DNA of 64,000 nucleotides from contig OY282560.1 in assembly GCA_958295665.1 (NCBI GenBank), positions 255,979,368-256,043,367 on the forward strand, written 5' to 3'. The position numbers and the translations under genes were made by a program. Positions 1 through 12,500 of this stretch are shown piece by piece. This stretch comes from Tipula vernalis. Taxonomy: Eukaryota; Arthropoda; Insecta; Diptera; Tipulidae. The notes under the pieces were generated by a model that saw nothing but the letters and a program-made list of their open reading frames with translations, was not told the DNA's origin and ran no database searches. Every line of letters begins with the position of its first letter. Position 1 is the stretch's first letter.

Positions 1-602
1 GCATACTCCAATAATAAAATTAAAATATTAAATTAAAATCAAATTGGATTGCTTTTTCTAAAGAGGATTTACACAGGCATACCCCAATAAATAAAATTAA
101 AATATTAAATTAAAATCAAATTGGATTGCTGTTTCTAAAGTGGAAATACAAAGGCCTACTCCAATAATAAAATTAAAATATTAAATTAAAATCAAATTGG
201 ATGGCTGTTTTTAAAGTGGATTTACAAAGGCCTGCTCCAATAATAAAATTAAAATATTAAATTAAAATCAAATTGGGTTGCTGTTTTTAAAGTGGATTAA
301 CAAAGGCCTACTCCAATAATAAAATTAAAATATTAAATTAAAATCAAATTGGATTGCTGTTTTTAAAGTGGATTTACAAAGGCATACTCCAATAATAAAA
401 TTGAAATATTAAATTAAAATCAAATTGGATTGCTGTTTTTAAAGTGGATTTACAAAGGCCTAATCCAATAATAAAATTAAAATATTAAATTAAAATCAAA
501 TTGGATTGCTGTTTCTAAAGTGGAAATACAAAGGCCCACTCCAAAAATAAAATTAAAATATTAAATTAAAATCAAATTGTATTGCTGTTTTTAAAGTGGA
601 TT

Positions 603-627
603 CACCTTTGTGAAAAGGTGCCTTTGC
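603..627. repeat. Small inverted insertion in a satellite monomer
   Basis: At the usual TTTACAAAGGCA junction, this monomer carries CACCTTTGTGAAAAGGTG (603-620), a 7-bp stem with a 4-base loop, followed by TGCCTTTG. The latter is the reverse complement of the normal CAAAGGCA. It looks like a local templated inversion. I saw no other copy in the array. Confidence 0.75.
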
Positions 628-2187
628 ATACTCCAATAATAAAATTAAAATATTAAATTAAAATCAAATTGGATTGCTGTTTTTAAAGTGGATTTACAAA
701 GGCCTACTCCAATAATAAAATTAAAATATTAAATTAAAATCAAATTGGATAGCTGTTTTAATGTGGATTTACAAAGGCCTACTACAAAAATAAAATTAAA
801 ATCAAATTGGATTGCTGTTTTTAAAGTGGATTTACAAAGGCCTACTCCAATAACAAAATTAAAATATTAAATTAAAATCAAATTGGATTGCTGTTTTTAA
901 AGTGGATTTACAAAGGCATACTCCAATAATAAAATTAAAATATTAAATTAAAATCAAATTGGATTGCTGTTTCTAAAGTGGATTTACAAAGGCCTACTCG
1001 AATAATAAAATTAAAATATTAAATTAAAATCAAATTGGATTGCTGTTTCTAAAGTGGATTTACAAAGGCATACTCCAATAATAAAATTAAAATATTAAAT
1101 TAAAATCAAATTGGATTGCTGTTTCTAAAGTGGATTTACAAAGGCCTACTCGAATAATAAAATTAAAATATTAAATTAAAATCAAATTGGATTGCTGTTT
1201 TTAAAGTGGATTTACAAAGGCATACTCCAATAATAAAATTAAAATATTAAATTAAAATCAAATTGGATTGCTGTTTCTAAAGTGGATTTACAAAGGCATA
1301 CTCCAATAATAAAATTAAAATATTAAATTAAAATCAAATTGGATTGCTGTTTCTAAAGTGGATTTACAAAGGCCTACTCGAATAATAAAATTAAAATATT
1401 AAATTAAAATCAAATTGGATTGCTGTTTTTAAAGTGGATTTACAAAGGCATACTCCAATAATAAAATTAAAATATTAAATTAAAATCAAATTGGATTGCT
1501 GTTTCTGAAGTGGATTTACAAAGGCATACTCCAATAATAAAATTAAAATATTAAATTAAAATCAAATTGGATTGCTGTTTCTAAAGTGGATTTACAAAGG
1601 AATACTCCAATAATAAAATTAAAATATTAAATTAAAATCAAATTGGATTGCTATTTTTAAAGTGGATTTACAAAGGCCTACTTCAATAATAAAATTAAAA
1701 TATTAAATTAAAATCAAATTGGATTGCTGTTTTAAAGTGGATTTACAAAGGCCTACTCCAAAAATAAAATTAAAATCAAATTGGATTGCTGTATTTAAAG
1801 TGGATTTACAAAGGCCTACTCCAATAACAAAATTAAAATATTAAATTAAAATCAAATTGGATTGCTGTTTTTAAAGTGGATTTACAAAGGCATACACCAA
1901 TAATAAAATTAAAATATTAAATTAAAATCAAATTGGATTGCTGTTTCTAAAGTGGATTTATAAAGGCATACTCCAATAATAAAATTAAAATATTAAATTA
2001 AAATCAAATTGGATTGCTGTTTCTAATGTGGAAATACAAAGGCCCACTCCAATAATAAAATTAAAATATTAAATTAAAATCAAATTGGATTGCTGTTTTT
2101 AAAGTGGATTTACAAAGGCATACTCCAACAATAAAATTAAAATATTAAATTAAAATCAAATTGGATTGCTGTTTCTAAAGTGGATTT

Positions 2188-5100
2188 ATAAAGGCATACT
2201 CCAATAATAAAATTAAAATATTAAATTAAAATCAAATTGGATTGCTGTTTCTAATGTGGAAATACAAAGGCCCACTCCAATAATAAAATTAAAATATTAA
2301 ATTAAAATCAAATTGGATTGCTTTTTTAAAGTGGATTTACAAAGGCCTACTCCAAAAATAAAATTAAAATAAAATTGGATTGCTGTTTTTAAAGTGGATT
2401 TACAAAGGCCTGCTCCAATAACAAAATTAAAATATTAAATTAAAATCAAATTGGATTGCTGTTTTTAAAGTAGATTTATAAAGGCATACTCCAATAATAC
2501 AATTAAAATATTAAATTAAAATCAAATAGGATTGCTGTTTCTAAAGTGGAAATACAAAGGCCCACTCCAATAACAAAATTAAAATATTAAATTAAAATCA
2601 AATTGGATTGCTGTTTTTAAAGTGGATTTACAAAGGCCTACACCAATAATAAAATTAAAATATTAAATTAAAATCAAATTGGATTGCTGTTTTTAAAGTG
2701 GATTACAAAGGCATACTCCAATAATAAAATTAAAATATTAAATTAAAATCAAATTGGATTGCTGTTTTTAAAGTGGATTTACAAAGGCATACTCCAATAA
2801 TAAAATTAAAATATTAAATTAAAATCAAATTGGATTGCTGTTTCTAAAGTGGATTTACAAAGGCATACTCCAATAATAAAATTAAAATATTAAATTAAAA
2901 TCAAATTGGATTGCTGTTTCTAAAGTGGAAATACAAAGGCCCACTCCAATAACAAAATTAAAATATTAAATTAAAATCAAATTGGATTGCTGTTTTTAAA
3001 GTGGATTTACAAAGGCATACTCCAATAATAAAATTCAAATATTAAATTAAAATCAAATTGGATTGCTGTTTCTAACGTGGATTTACAAAGGCATACTCCA
3101 ATAATAAAATTAAAATATTAAATTAAAATTAAATTGGATTGCTGTTTTTAAAGTGGATTTACAGAGGCCTACTTCAATAATAAAATTAAAATATTAAATT
3201 AAAATCAAATTGGATTGCTGTTTTTAAAGTGGATTTACAAAGGCATACACCAATAATAAAATTAAAATATTAAATTAAAATCAAATTGGATTGCTGTTTT
3301 TAAAGTGGATTACAAAGGCATACTCCAATAATACAATTAAAATATTAAATTAAAATCAAATTGGATTCCTGTTTCTAAAGTGGATTTACAAAGGCCTACT
3401 CCAATAATAAAATTAAAATATTAAATTAAAATCAAATTGGATTTCTGTTTTTAAAGTGGATTTACAAAGGCCTACTCCAATAATAAAATTAAAATATTAA
3501 ATTAAAATCAAATTGGATTGCTGTTTTAAAGTGGATTTACAAAGGCCTACTCAAAAAATCAAATTAAAATCAAATTGGATTGCCGTTTTTAAAGTGGATT
3601 TACAAAGGCCTACACCAATAACAAAATTAAAATATTAAATTAAAATCAAATTGGATTGCTGTTTTTAAAGTGGATTTACAAAGGCATACTCCAATAATAA
3701 AATTAAAATATTAAATTAAAATCAAATTGGATTGCTGTTTTTAAAGTGGATTTACAAAGGCATACTCCAATAATAAAATTAAAATATTAAATTAAAATCA
3801 AATTGGATTGCTGTTTCTAATGTGGAAATACAAAGGCCCACTCCAATAATAAAATTAAAATATTAAATTAAAATCAAATTGGATTGCTTTTTTAAAGTGG
3901 ATTTACAAAGGCCTACTCCAAAAATAAAATTAAAATAAAATTGGATTGCTGTTTTTAAAGTGGATTTACAAAGGCCTGCTCCAATAACAAAATTAAAATA
4001 TTAAATTAAAATCAAATTGGATTGCTGTTTTTAAAGTAGATTTATAAAGGCATACTCCAATAATACAATTAAAATATTAAATTAAAATCAAATAGGATTG
4101 CTGTTTCTAAAGTGGAAATACAAAGGCCCACTCCAATAACAAAATTAAAATATTAAATTAAAATCAAATTGGATTGCTGTTTTTAAAGTGGATTTACAAA
4201 GGCCTACACCAATAATAAAATTAAAATATTAAATTAAAATCAAATTGGATTGCTGTTTTTAAAGTGGATTACAAAGGCATACTCCAATAATAAAATTAAA
4301 ATATTAAATTAAAATCAAATTGGATTGCTGTTTTTAAAGTGGATTTACAAAGGCATACTCCAATAATAAAATTAAAATATTAAATTAAAATCAAATTGGA
4401 TTGCTGTTTCTAAAGTGGATTTACAAAGGCATACTCCAATAATAAAATTAAAATATTAAATTAAAATCAAATTGGATTGCTGTTTCTAAAGTGGAAATAC
4501 AAAGGCCCACTCCAATAACAAAATTAAAATATTAAATTAAAATCAAATTGGATTGCTGTTTTTAAAGTGGATTTACAAAGGCATACTCCAATAATAAAAT
4601 TCAAATATTAAATTAAAATCAAATTGGATTGCTGTTTCTAACGTGGATTTACAAAGGCATACTCCAATAATAAAATTAAAATATTAAATTAAAATTAAAT
4701 TGGATTGCTGTTTTTAAAGTGGATTTACAGAGGCCTACTTCAATAATAAAATTAAAATATTAAATTAAAATCAAATTGGATTGCTGTTTTTAAAGTGGAT
4801 TTACAAAGGCATACACCAATAATAAAATTAAAATATTAAATTAAAATCAAATTGGATTGCTGTTTTTAAAGTGGATTACAAAGGCATACTCCAATAATAC
4901 AATTAAAATATTAAATTAAAATCAAATTGGATTCCTGTTTCTAAAGTGGATTTACAAAGGCCTACTCCAATAATAAAATTAAAATATTAAATTAAAATCA
5001 AATTGGATTTCTGTTTTTAAAGTGGATTTACAAAGGCCTACTCCAATAATAAAATTAAAATATTAAATTAAAATCAAATTGGATTGCTGTTTTAAAGTGG

Positions 5101-5294
5101 ATTTACAAAGGCCTACTCAAAAAATCAAATTAAAATCAAATTGGATTGCCGTTTTTAAAGTGGATTTACAAAGGCCTACACCAATAACAAAATTAAAATA
5201 TTAAATTAAAATCAAATTGGATTGCTGTTTTTAAAGTGGATTTACAAAGGCATACTCCAATAATAAAATTAAAATATTAAATTAAAATCAAATT
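2188..5294. repeat. Tandem segmental duplication inside satellite, period 1,566 bp
   Basis: Rare variant positions recur at exactly 1,566 bp. CTTTTTTAAA is at 2,321 and 3,887, AAATTCAAAT at 3,031 and 4,597, and TTGGATTCCT at 3,361 and 4,927. The copies are about 2,188-3,753 and 3,754-5,294. Similarity starts after a T/C difference near 2,187/3,753 and stops near 5,294, where CTTTTTCTAAAGAGG appears. The near identity of the copies implies a recent duplication, or assembly duplication. Confidence 0.85.
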
Positions 5295-6456
5295 GGATTG
5301 CTTTTTCTAAAGAGGATTTACACAGGCTAACCCCAATAAATAAAATTAAAATATTAAATTAAAATCAAATTGGATTGCTGTTTCTAAAGTGGAAATACAA
5401 AGGCCTACTCCAATAATAAAATTAAAATATTAAATTAAAATCAAATTGGATGGCTGTTTTTAAAGTGGATTTACAAAGGCCTGCTCCAATAATAAAATTA
5501 AAATATTAAATTAAAATCAAATTGGGTTGCTGTTTTTAAAGTGGATTTACAAAGGCCTACTCCAATAATAAAATTAAAATATTAAATTAAAATCAAATTG
5601 GATTGCTGTTTTTAAAGTGGATTTACAAAGGCATACTCCAATAATAAAATTTAAATATTAAATTAAAATCAAATTGGATTGCTGTTTTTAAAGTGGATTT
5701 ACAAAGGCCTAATCCAATAATAAAATTAAAATATTAAATTAAAATCAAATTGGATTGCTGTTTCTAAAGTGGAAATACAAAGGCCCACTCCAAAAATAAA
5801 ATTAAAATATTAAATTAAAATCAAATTGGATTGCTGTTTTGAAAGTGGATTTACAAAGGCCTGCTCCAATAATAAAATTAAAATATTAAATTAAAATCAA
5901 ATTGGATTGCCGTTTTTAAAGTGGATTTACAAAGGCATACTCCAATAATACAATTAAAATATTAAATTAAAATCAAATTGGATTGCTGTTTCTAAAGTGG
6001 AAATACAAAGGCCCACTCCAATAATAAAATAAAAATATTAAATTAAAATCAAATTGGATTGCTGTTTTAAAGTGGATTTACAAAGGCCTACTACAAAAAT
6101 AAAATTAAAATCAAATTGGATTGCTGTTTTTAAAGTGGATTTACAAAGGCCTACTCCAATAACAAAATTAAAATATTAAATTAAAATCAAATTGGATTGC
6201 TGTTTTTAAAGTGGATTTACAAAGGCATACTCCAATAATAAAATTAAAATATTAAATTAAAATCAAATTGGATTGCTGTTTCTAAAGTGGATTTATAAAG
6301 GAATACTCCAATAATAAAATTAAAATATTAAATTAAAATCAAATTGGATTGCTGTTTCTAAAGTGGAAATACAAAGGCCCACTCCAAAAATAAAATTAAA
6401 ATATTAAATTAAAATCAAATTGGATTGCTGTTTTGAAAGTGGATTTACAAAGGCCT

Positions 6457-8428
6457 GCTCCAATAATAAAATTAAAATATTAAATTAAAATCAAATTGGA
6501 TTGCCGTTTTTAAAGTGGATTTACAAAGGCATACTCCAATAATACAATTAAAATATTAAATTAAAATCAAATTGGATTGCTGTTTCTAAAGTGGAAATAC
6601 AAAGGCCCACTCCAATAATAAAATAAAAATATTAAATTAAAATCAAATTGGATTGCTGTTTTAAAGTGGATTTACAAAGGCTTGCTCCAATAATAAAATT
6701 AAAATATTAAATTAAAATCAAATTGGATTGCTGTTTCTAAAGTGGATTAACAAAGGCCTGCTCCAATAACAAAATTAAAATATTAAATTGAAATCAAATT
6801 GGATTGCTGTTTTTAAAGTGGATTTACAAAGGCGTACTCCAATAATAAAATTAAAATATTAAATTAAAATCAAATTGGATTGCTGTTTCTAAAGTGGAAA
6901 TACAAAGGCTCACTCCAATAATAAAATTAAAATATTAAATTAAAATCAAATTGGATTGCTGTTTCTAAAGTGGATTTACAAAGGCATACTCCAATAATAA
7001 AATTAAAATATTAAATTAAAATCAAATTGGATTGCTGTTTCTAAAGTGGATTTACAACGGCATACTCCAATAATAAAATTAAAATATTAAATTAAAATCA
7101 AATTGGATTGCTGTTTTTAAAGTGGATTTACAAAGGCCTACTCCAATAATAAAATTAAAATATTAAATTAAAATCAAATTGGATTGCTGTTTTTAAAGTG
7201 GATTTACAAAGGCCTACTCCAATAATAAAATTAAAATATTAAATTAAAATCAAATTGGATTGCTGTTTTTAAAGTGGATTACAAAGGCATACTCCAATAA
7301 TAAAATTAAAATATTAAATTAAAATCAAATTGGATTGCTGTTTCTAAAGTGGATTTACAAAGGAATACTCCAATAATAAAATTAAAATATTAAATTAAAA
7401 TGAAATTGGATTGCTATTTTTAAAGTGGATTTACAAAGGCCTACTCCAATAATAAAATTAAAATATTAAATTAAAATCAAATTGGATTGCCGTTTTTAAA
7501 GTGGATTTACAAAGGCATACTCCAATAATACAATTAAAATATTAAATTAAAATCAAATTGGATTGCTGTTTCTAAAGTGGAAATACAAAGGCCCACTCCA
7601 ATAATAAAATAAAAATATTAAATTAAAATCAAATTGGATTGCTGTTTTAAAGTGGATTTACAAAGGCTTGCTCCAATAATAAAATTAAAATATTAAATTA
7701 AAATCAAATTGGATTGCTGTTTCTAAAGTGGATTAACAAAGGCCTGCTCCAATAACAAAATTAAAATATTAAATTAAAATCAAATTGGATTGCTGTTTTT
7801 AAAGTGGATTTACAAAGGCGTACTCCAATAATAAAATTAAAATATTAAATTAAAATCAAATTGGATTGCTGTTTCTAAAGTGGAAATACAAAGGCTCACT
7901 CCAATAATAAAATTAAAATATTAAATTAAAATCAAATTGGATTGCTGTTTTTAAAGTGGATTTACAAAGGCATACTCCAATAATAAAATTAAAATAATTA
8001 ATTAAAATCAAATTGGATTGCTGTTTCTAAAGTGGATTTACAACGGCATACTCCAATAATAAAATTAAAATATTAAATTAAAATCAAATTGGATTGCTGT
8101 TTTTAAAGTGGATTTACAAAGGCCTACTCCAATAATAAAATTAAAATATTAAATTAAAATCAAATTGGATTGCTGTTTTTAAAGTGGATTTACAAAGGCC
8201 TACTCCAATAATAAAATTAAAATATTAAATTAAAATCAAATTGGATTGCTGTTTTTAAAGTGGATTACAAAGGCATACTCCAATAATAAAATTAAAATAT
8301 TAAATTAAAATCAAATTGGATTGCTGTTTCTAAAGTGGATTTACAAAGGAATACTGCAATAATAAAATTAAAATATTAAATTAAAATGAAATTGGATTGC
8401 TATTTTTAAAGTGGATTTACAAAGGCCT
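6457..8428. repeat. Tandem duplication inside satellite, period 986 bp
   Basis: GCCGTTTTT occurs at 6,503 and 7,489, and TGAAATTGG at 7,401 and 8,387, both 986 bp apart (13 monomers less 2 bp). The copies are about 6,457-7,442 and 7,443-8,428. This extra copy is missing from the related block near 17-18 kb, where the offset to the first block falls from 10,667 to 9,680 bp. It therefore arose after the macro-duplication, or was lost from the second block. Confidence 0.8.
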
Positions 8429-9517
8429 ACTCCAATAATTAAATTAAAATATTAAATTAAAATCAAATTGGATTGCTGTTTTAAAGTGGATTTACAAAGG
8501 CCTACTCCAAAAATAAAATTAAAATCAAATTGGATTTCTGTTTTTAAAGTGGATTTACAAAGGCCTACTCCAATAATACAATTAAAATATTAAATTAAAA
8601 TCAAATTGGATTGCTGTTTTTAAAGTGGATTTACAAAGGCATACTCCAATAATATAATTAAAATATTAAATTAAAATCAAATTGGATTGCTGTTTCTAAT
8701 GTGGAAATACAAAGGCCCACTCCAATAATAAAATTAAAATATTAAATTAAAATCAAATTGGATTGCTGTTTCTAAAGTGGATTTATAAAGCCATACTCCA
8801 ATAATAAAATTAAAATATTAAATTAAAATCAAATTGGATTGCTGTTTCTAATGTGGAAATACAAAGGCCCACTCCAATAATAAAATTAAAATATTAAATT
8901 AAAATCAAATTGGATTGCTGTTTTAAAGTGGATTTACAAAGGCCTACTCCAAAAATCAAATTAAAATCAAATTGGATTGCTGTTTTTAAAGTGGATTTAC
9001 AAAGGCCTACTCCAATAACAAAATTAAAATATTAAATTAAAATCAAATTGGATTGCTGTTTTTAAAGTGGATTTACAAAGGCATACTCCAATAATAAAAT
9101 TAAAATATTAAATTTAAATCAAATTGGATTGCTGTTTTTAAAGTGGATCACAAAGGCATACTCCAATAATAAAATTAAAATATTAAATTAAAATCAAATT
9201 GGATTCCTGTTTCTAAAGTGGATTTACAAAGGAATACTCCAATAATAAAATTAAAATATTAAATTAAAATCAAATTGGATTGCAATTTTTAAAGTGGATT
9301 TACAAAGACCTACTCCAATAATAAAATTAAAATATTAAATTAAAATCAAATTGGATTGCTGTTTTAATGTGGATTTACAAAGGCCTACTACAAAAATAAA
9401 ATTAAAATCAAATTGGATTGCTGTTTTTAAAGTGGATTTACAAAGGCATACTCCAATAATAAAATTAAAATATTAAATTAAAATCAAATTGTATTGCTGT
9501 TTTTAAAGTGGATTTAC

Positions 9518-12500
9518 AAAGGCCTACTCCAATAATAAAATTAAATTTTAAATTTAAATCAAATTGGATTGCTGTTTTTAAAGTAGATTTACAAAGGCCT
9601 ACTCCAATAATAAAAATTAAAATATTAAATTAAAATCAAATTGGATTGCTGTTTTTAAAGTGGATTTACAAAGGCATACTCCAATAATAAAATTAAAATA
9701 TTAAATTAAAATCAAATTGGATTGCTGTTTTAATGTGGATTTACAAAGGCCTACTCCAATAATAAAATTAAAATATTAAATTTAAATCAAATTGGATTGG
9801 TGTTTTTAAAGTGGATTTACAAAGGCCTACTCCAATAATAAAATTAAAATATTAAATTTAAATCAAATTGGATTGCTGTCTTTAAAGTAGATTTACAAAG
9901 GCATACTCCAATAATAAAATTAAAATATTAAATTTAAATCAAATTGGATTTCTGTTTTTAAAGTGGATTTACAAAGGGCTACTCCAATAATAAAATTAAA
10001 ATATATAATTAAAATCAAATTGAATTGCTGTTTTTAAAGTGGATTTACAAAGGCCTACTCCAATAATAAAATTAAAATATTAAATTAAAATCAAATTGGA
10101 TTGCTGTTTAAAGTGGATTTACAAAGGCCTACTCCAATAATAAAAATAAAATAATAAATTAAAATCGAATCCAAATTGGATTGCTGTTTTTAAAGTAGAT
10201 TTACAAAGGCCTACTCCAATAATAAAATTAAAATATTAAATTAAAATCAAATTGGATTGCTGTTTTTAAAGTGGATTTACAAAGGCCTACTCCAATAATA
10301 AAATTAAAATATTAAATCAAAATCAAATTGGATTGCTGTTTTTAAAGTGGATTTGCAAAGGCAACTCCAATAATAAAATTAAAATATTAAATTAAAATCA
10401 AATTGGATTGCTGTTTTTAAGTGGATTTACAAAGGCATACTCCAATAATAAAATTAAAATATTAAATTAAAATCAAATTGGATTGCTGTTTTTAAAGTGG
10501 ATTTACAAAGGCATACTCCAATAATAAAATTAAAATATTAAATTAAAATCAAATTGGAATGCGGTTTTAAAGTGGATTTACAAAGGCCTACTCCAATAAT
10601 AAAATTCAAATATATAATAAAAATCAAATTGGATTGCTGTTTTTAAAGTGGATTTACAAAGGCATACTTCAATAATAAAATTAAATTTTAAATTTAAATC
10701 AAATTGGATTGCTGTTTTGAAAGTAGATTTACAAAGGCCCACTCCAATAATAAAAATTAAAATATTAAATTAAAATCAAATTGGATTGCTGTTTTTAAAG
10801 TGGATTTACAAAGGCCTACTCCAATAATAAAATTAAAATATTAAATTAAAATCAAATTGGATTGCTGTTTTAAAGTGGATTTACAAAGGCCTACTCCAAT
10901 AATAAAATTAAAATATTAAATTAAAATCAAATAGGATATCTGTTTTTAAAGTGGATTTACAAAGGCATACTACAATAATAAAATTAAAATATTAAATTAA
11001 AATCAAATTGGATTGCTGTTTTTAAAGTGGATTTACAAAGGCCTACTCCAATAATAAAATTAAAATATTAAATTAAAATCAAATTGGATTGCTGTTTTTA
11101 AAGTGGATTTACAAAGGCCTACTCCAATAATAAAATTAAAATATTAAATTAAAATCGAATCCAAATTGAATTGCTGTCTTTAAAGTAGATTTACAAAGGC
11201 CTACTCCAATAATAAAATTAAAATATTAAATTAAAATAAAATTGGATTGCTGTTTTTAAAGTGGATTTACAAAGGCCTACTCTAATAATAAAAATGAAAT
11301 ATTAAATTAAAATCAAATTGGATTGCTGTTTTTAAAGTGGATTTACAAAGGCCTACTCCAATAATAAAATTAAAATATTAAATTAAAATCAAATTGGATT
11401 TCTGTTTTTAAAGTGGATTTACAAAGGCCTACTCCAATAATAAAATTAAAATAATAAATTAAAATCAAATTGGATTGCTGTTTTAAAGTGGATTTACAAA
11501 GGCCTACTCCAATAATAAAATTAAAATATTAAAATAAATTCAAATGGATTGCTGTTTTTAAAGTGGATTTACAAAGGCCTACTCCAAAAATAAAATTAAA
11601 ATATTAAATTAAAATCAAATTGGATTTCTGTTTTTAAAGTGGATTTACAAAGGGCTACTCCAATAATAAAATTAAAATATATAATTAAAATCAAATTGAA
11701 TTGCTGTTTTTAAAGTGGATTTACAAAAACCTACTCCAATAATAAAATTCAAATATTTAATTAAAATCAAATTGGATTGCTGTTTATAAAGTGGATTTAC
11801 AAAGGCCTGCTCCAATAATAAAATTAAAATATTAAATTAAAATCAAATTGGATTGCTGTTTTTAAAGTGGATTTACAAAGGCCTACTCCAATAATAAAAT
11901 TAAATTTTAAATTTAAATCAAATTGGATTGCTGTTTTTAAAGTAGATTTACAAAGGCCCACTCCAATAATAAAAATTAAAATATTAAATTAAAATCAAAT
12001 TGGATTGCTGTTTTTAAAGTGGATTTACAAAGGCCTACTCCAATAATAAAATTAAAATATTAAATTAACATCAAATTGGGTTGCTGTTTTTAAAGTGGAT
12101 TTACAAAGGCCTGATCCAATAATAAAATTATAATATTAAATTAAAATCAAATTGGATTGCTGTTTTTAAAGTGGATTTACAAAGGCCTACTCCAATAATA
12201 AAATTAAAATATTAAATTAAAATCAAATTGGATTGCTGTTTTTAAAGTGGATTTACAAAGGCCTACTCCAATAATAAAATTAAAATATTAAATTTTAATC
12301 GAATCCAAATTGGATTGCTTTCTTTAAAGTAGATTTACAAAGGCCTACTCCAATAATAAAATTAAAATATTAAATTAAAATCAAATTGGATTGCTGTTTT
12401 TAAAGTGGATTTACAAAGGCCTATTCCAATAATAAAATTAAAATATTAAATTAAAATCAAATTGGATTGCTGTTTTTAAAGTGGATTTACAAAGGCCCAC

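Larger units (their letters stand above)
1..9517. repeat. Satellite family-1 block (left)
   Basis: Monomers here share markers that are rare elsewhere: TTTCTAAAG instead of TTTTTAAAG, GTGGAAATAC before AAAGGCCCACTCC, AATAACAAAATT, GGATTTATAAAGG, and a 63-bp short monomer that recurs near 780, 1,755, 2,350, 3,550, 3,915, 5,115, 6,090, 8,505, 8,955 and 9,395. The 75-bp monomer with AAATTTTAAATTTAAATC, common in family 2, first appears at about 9,518. That position is taken as the block edge, accurate to about one monomer. Confidence 0.8.
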
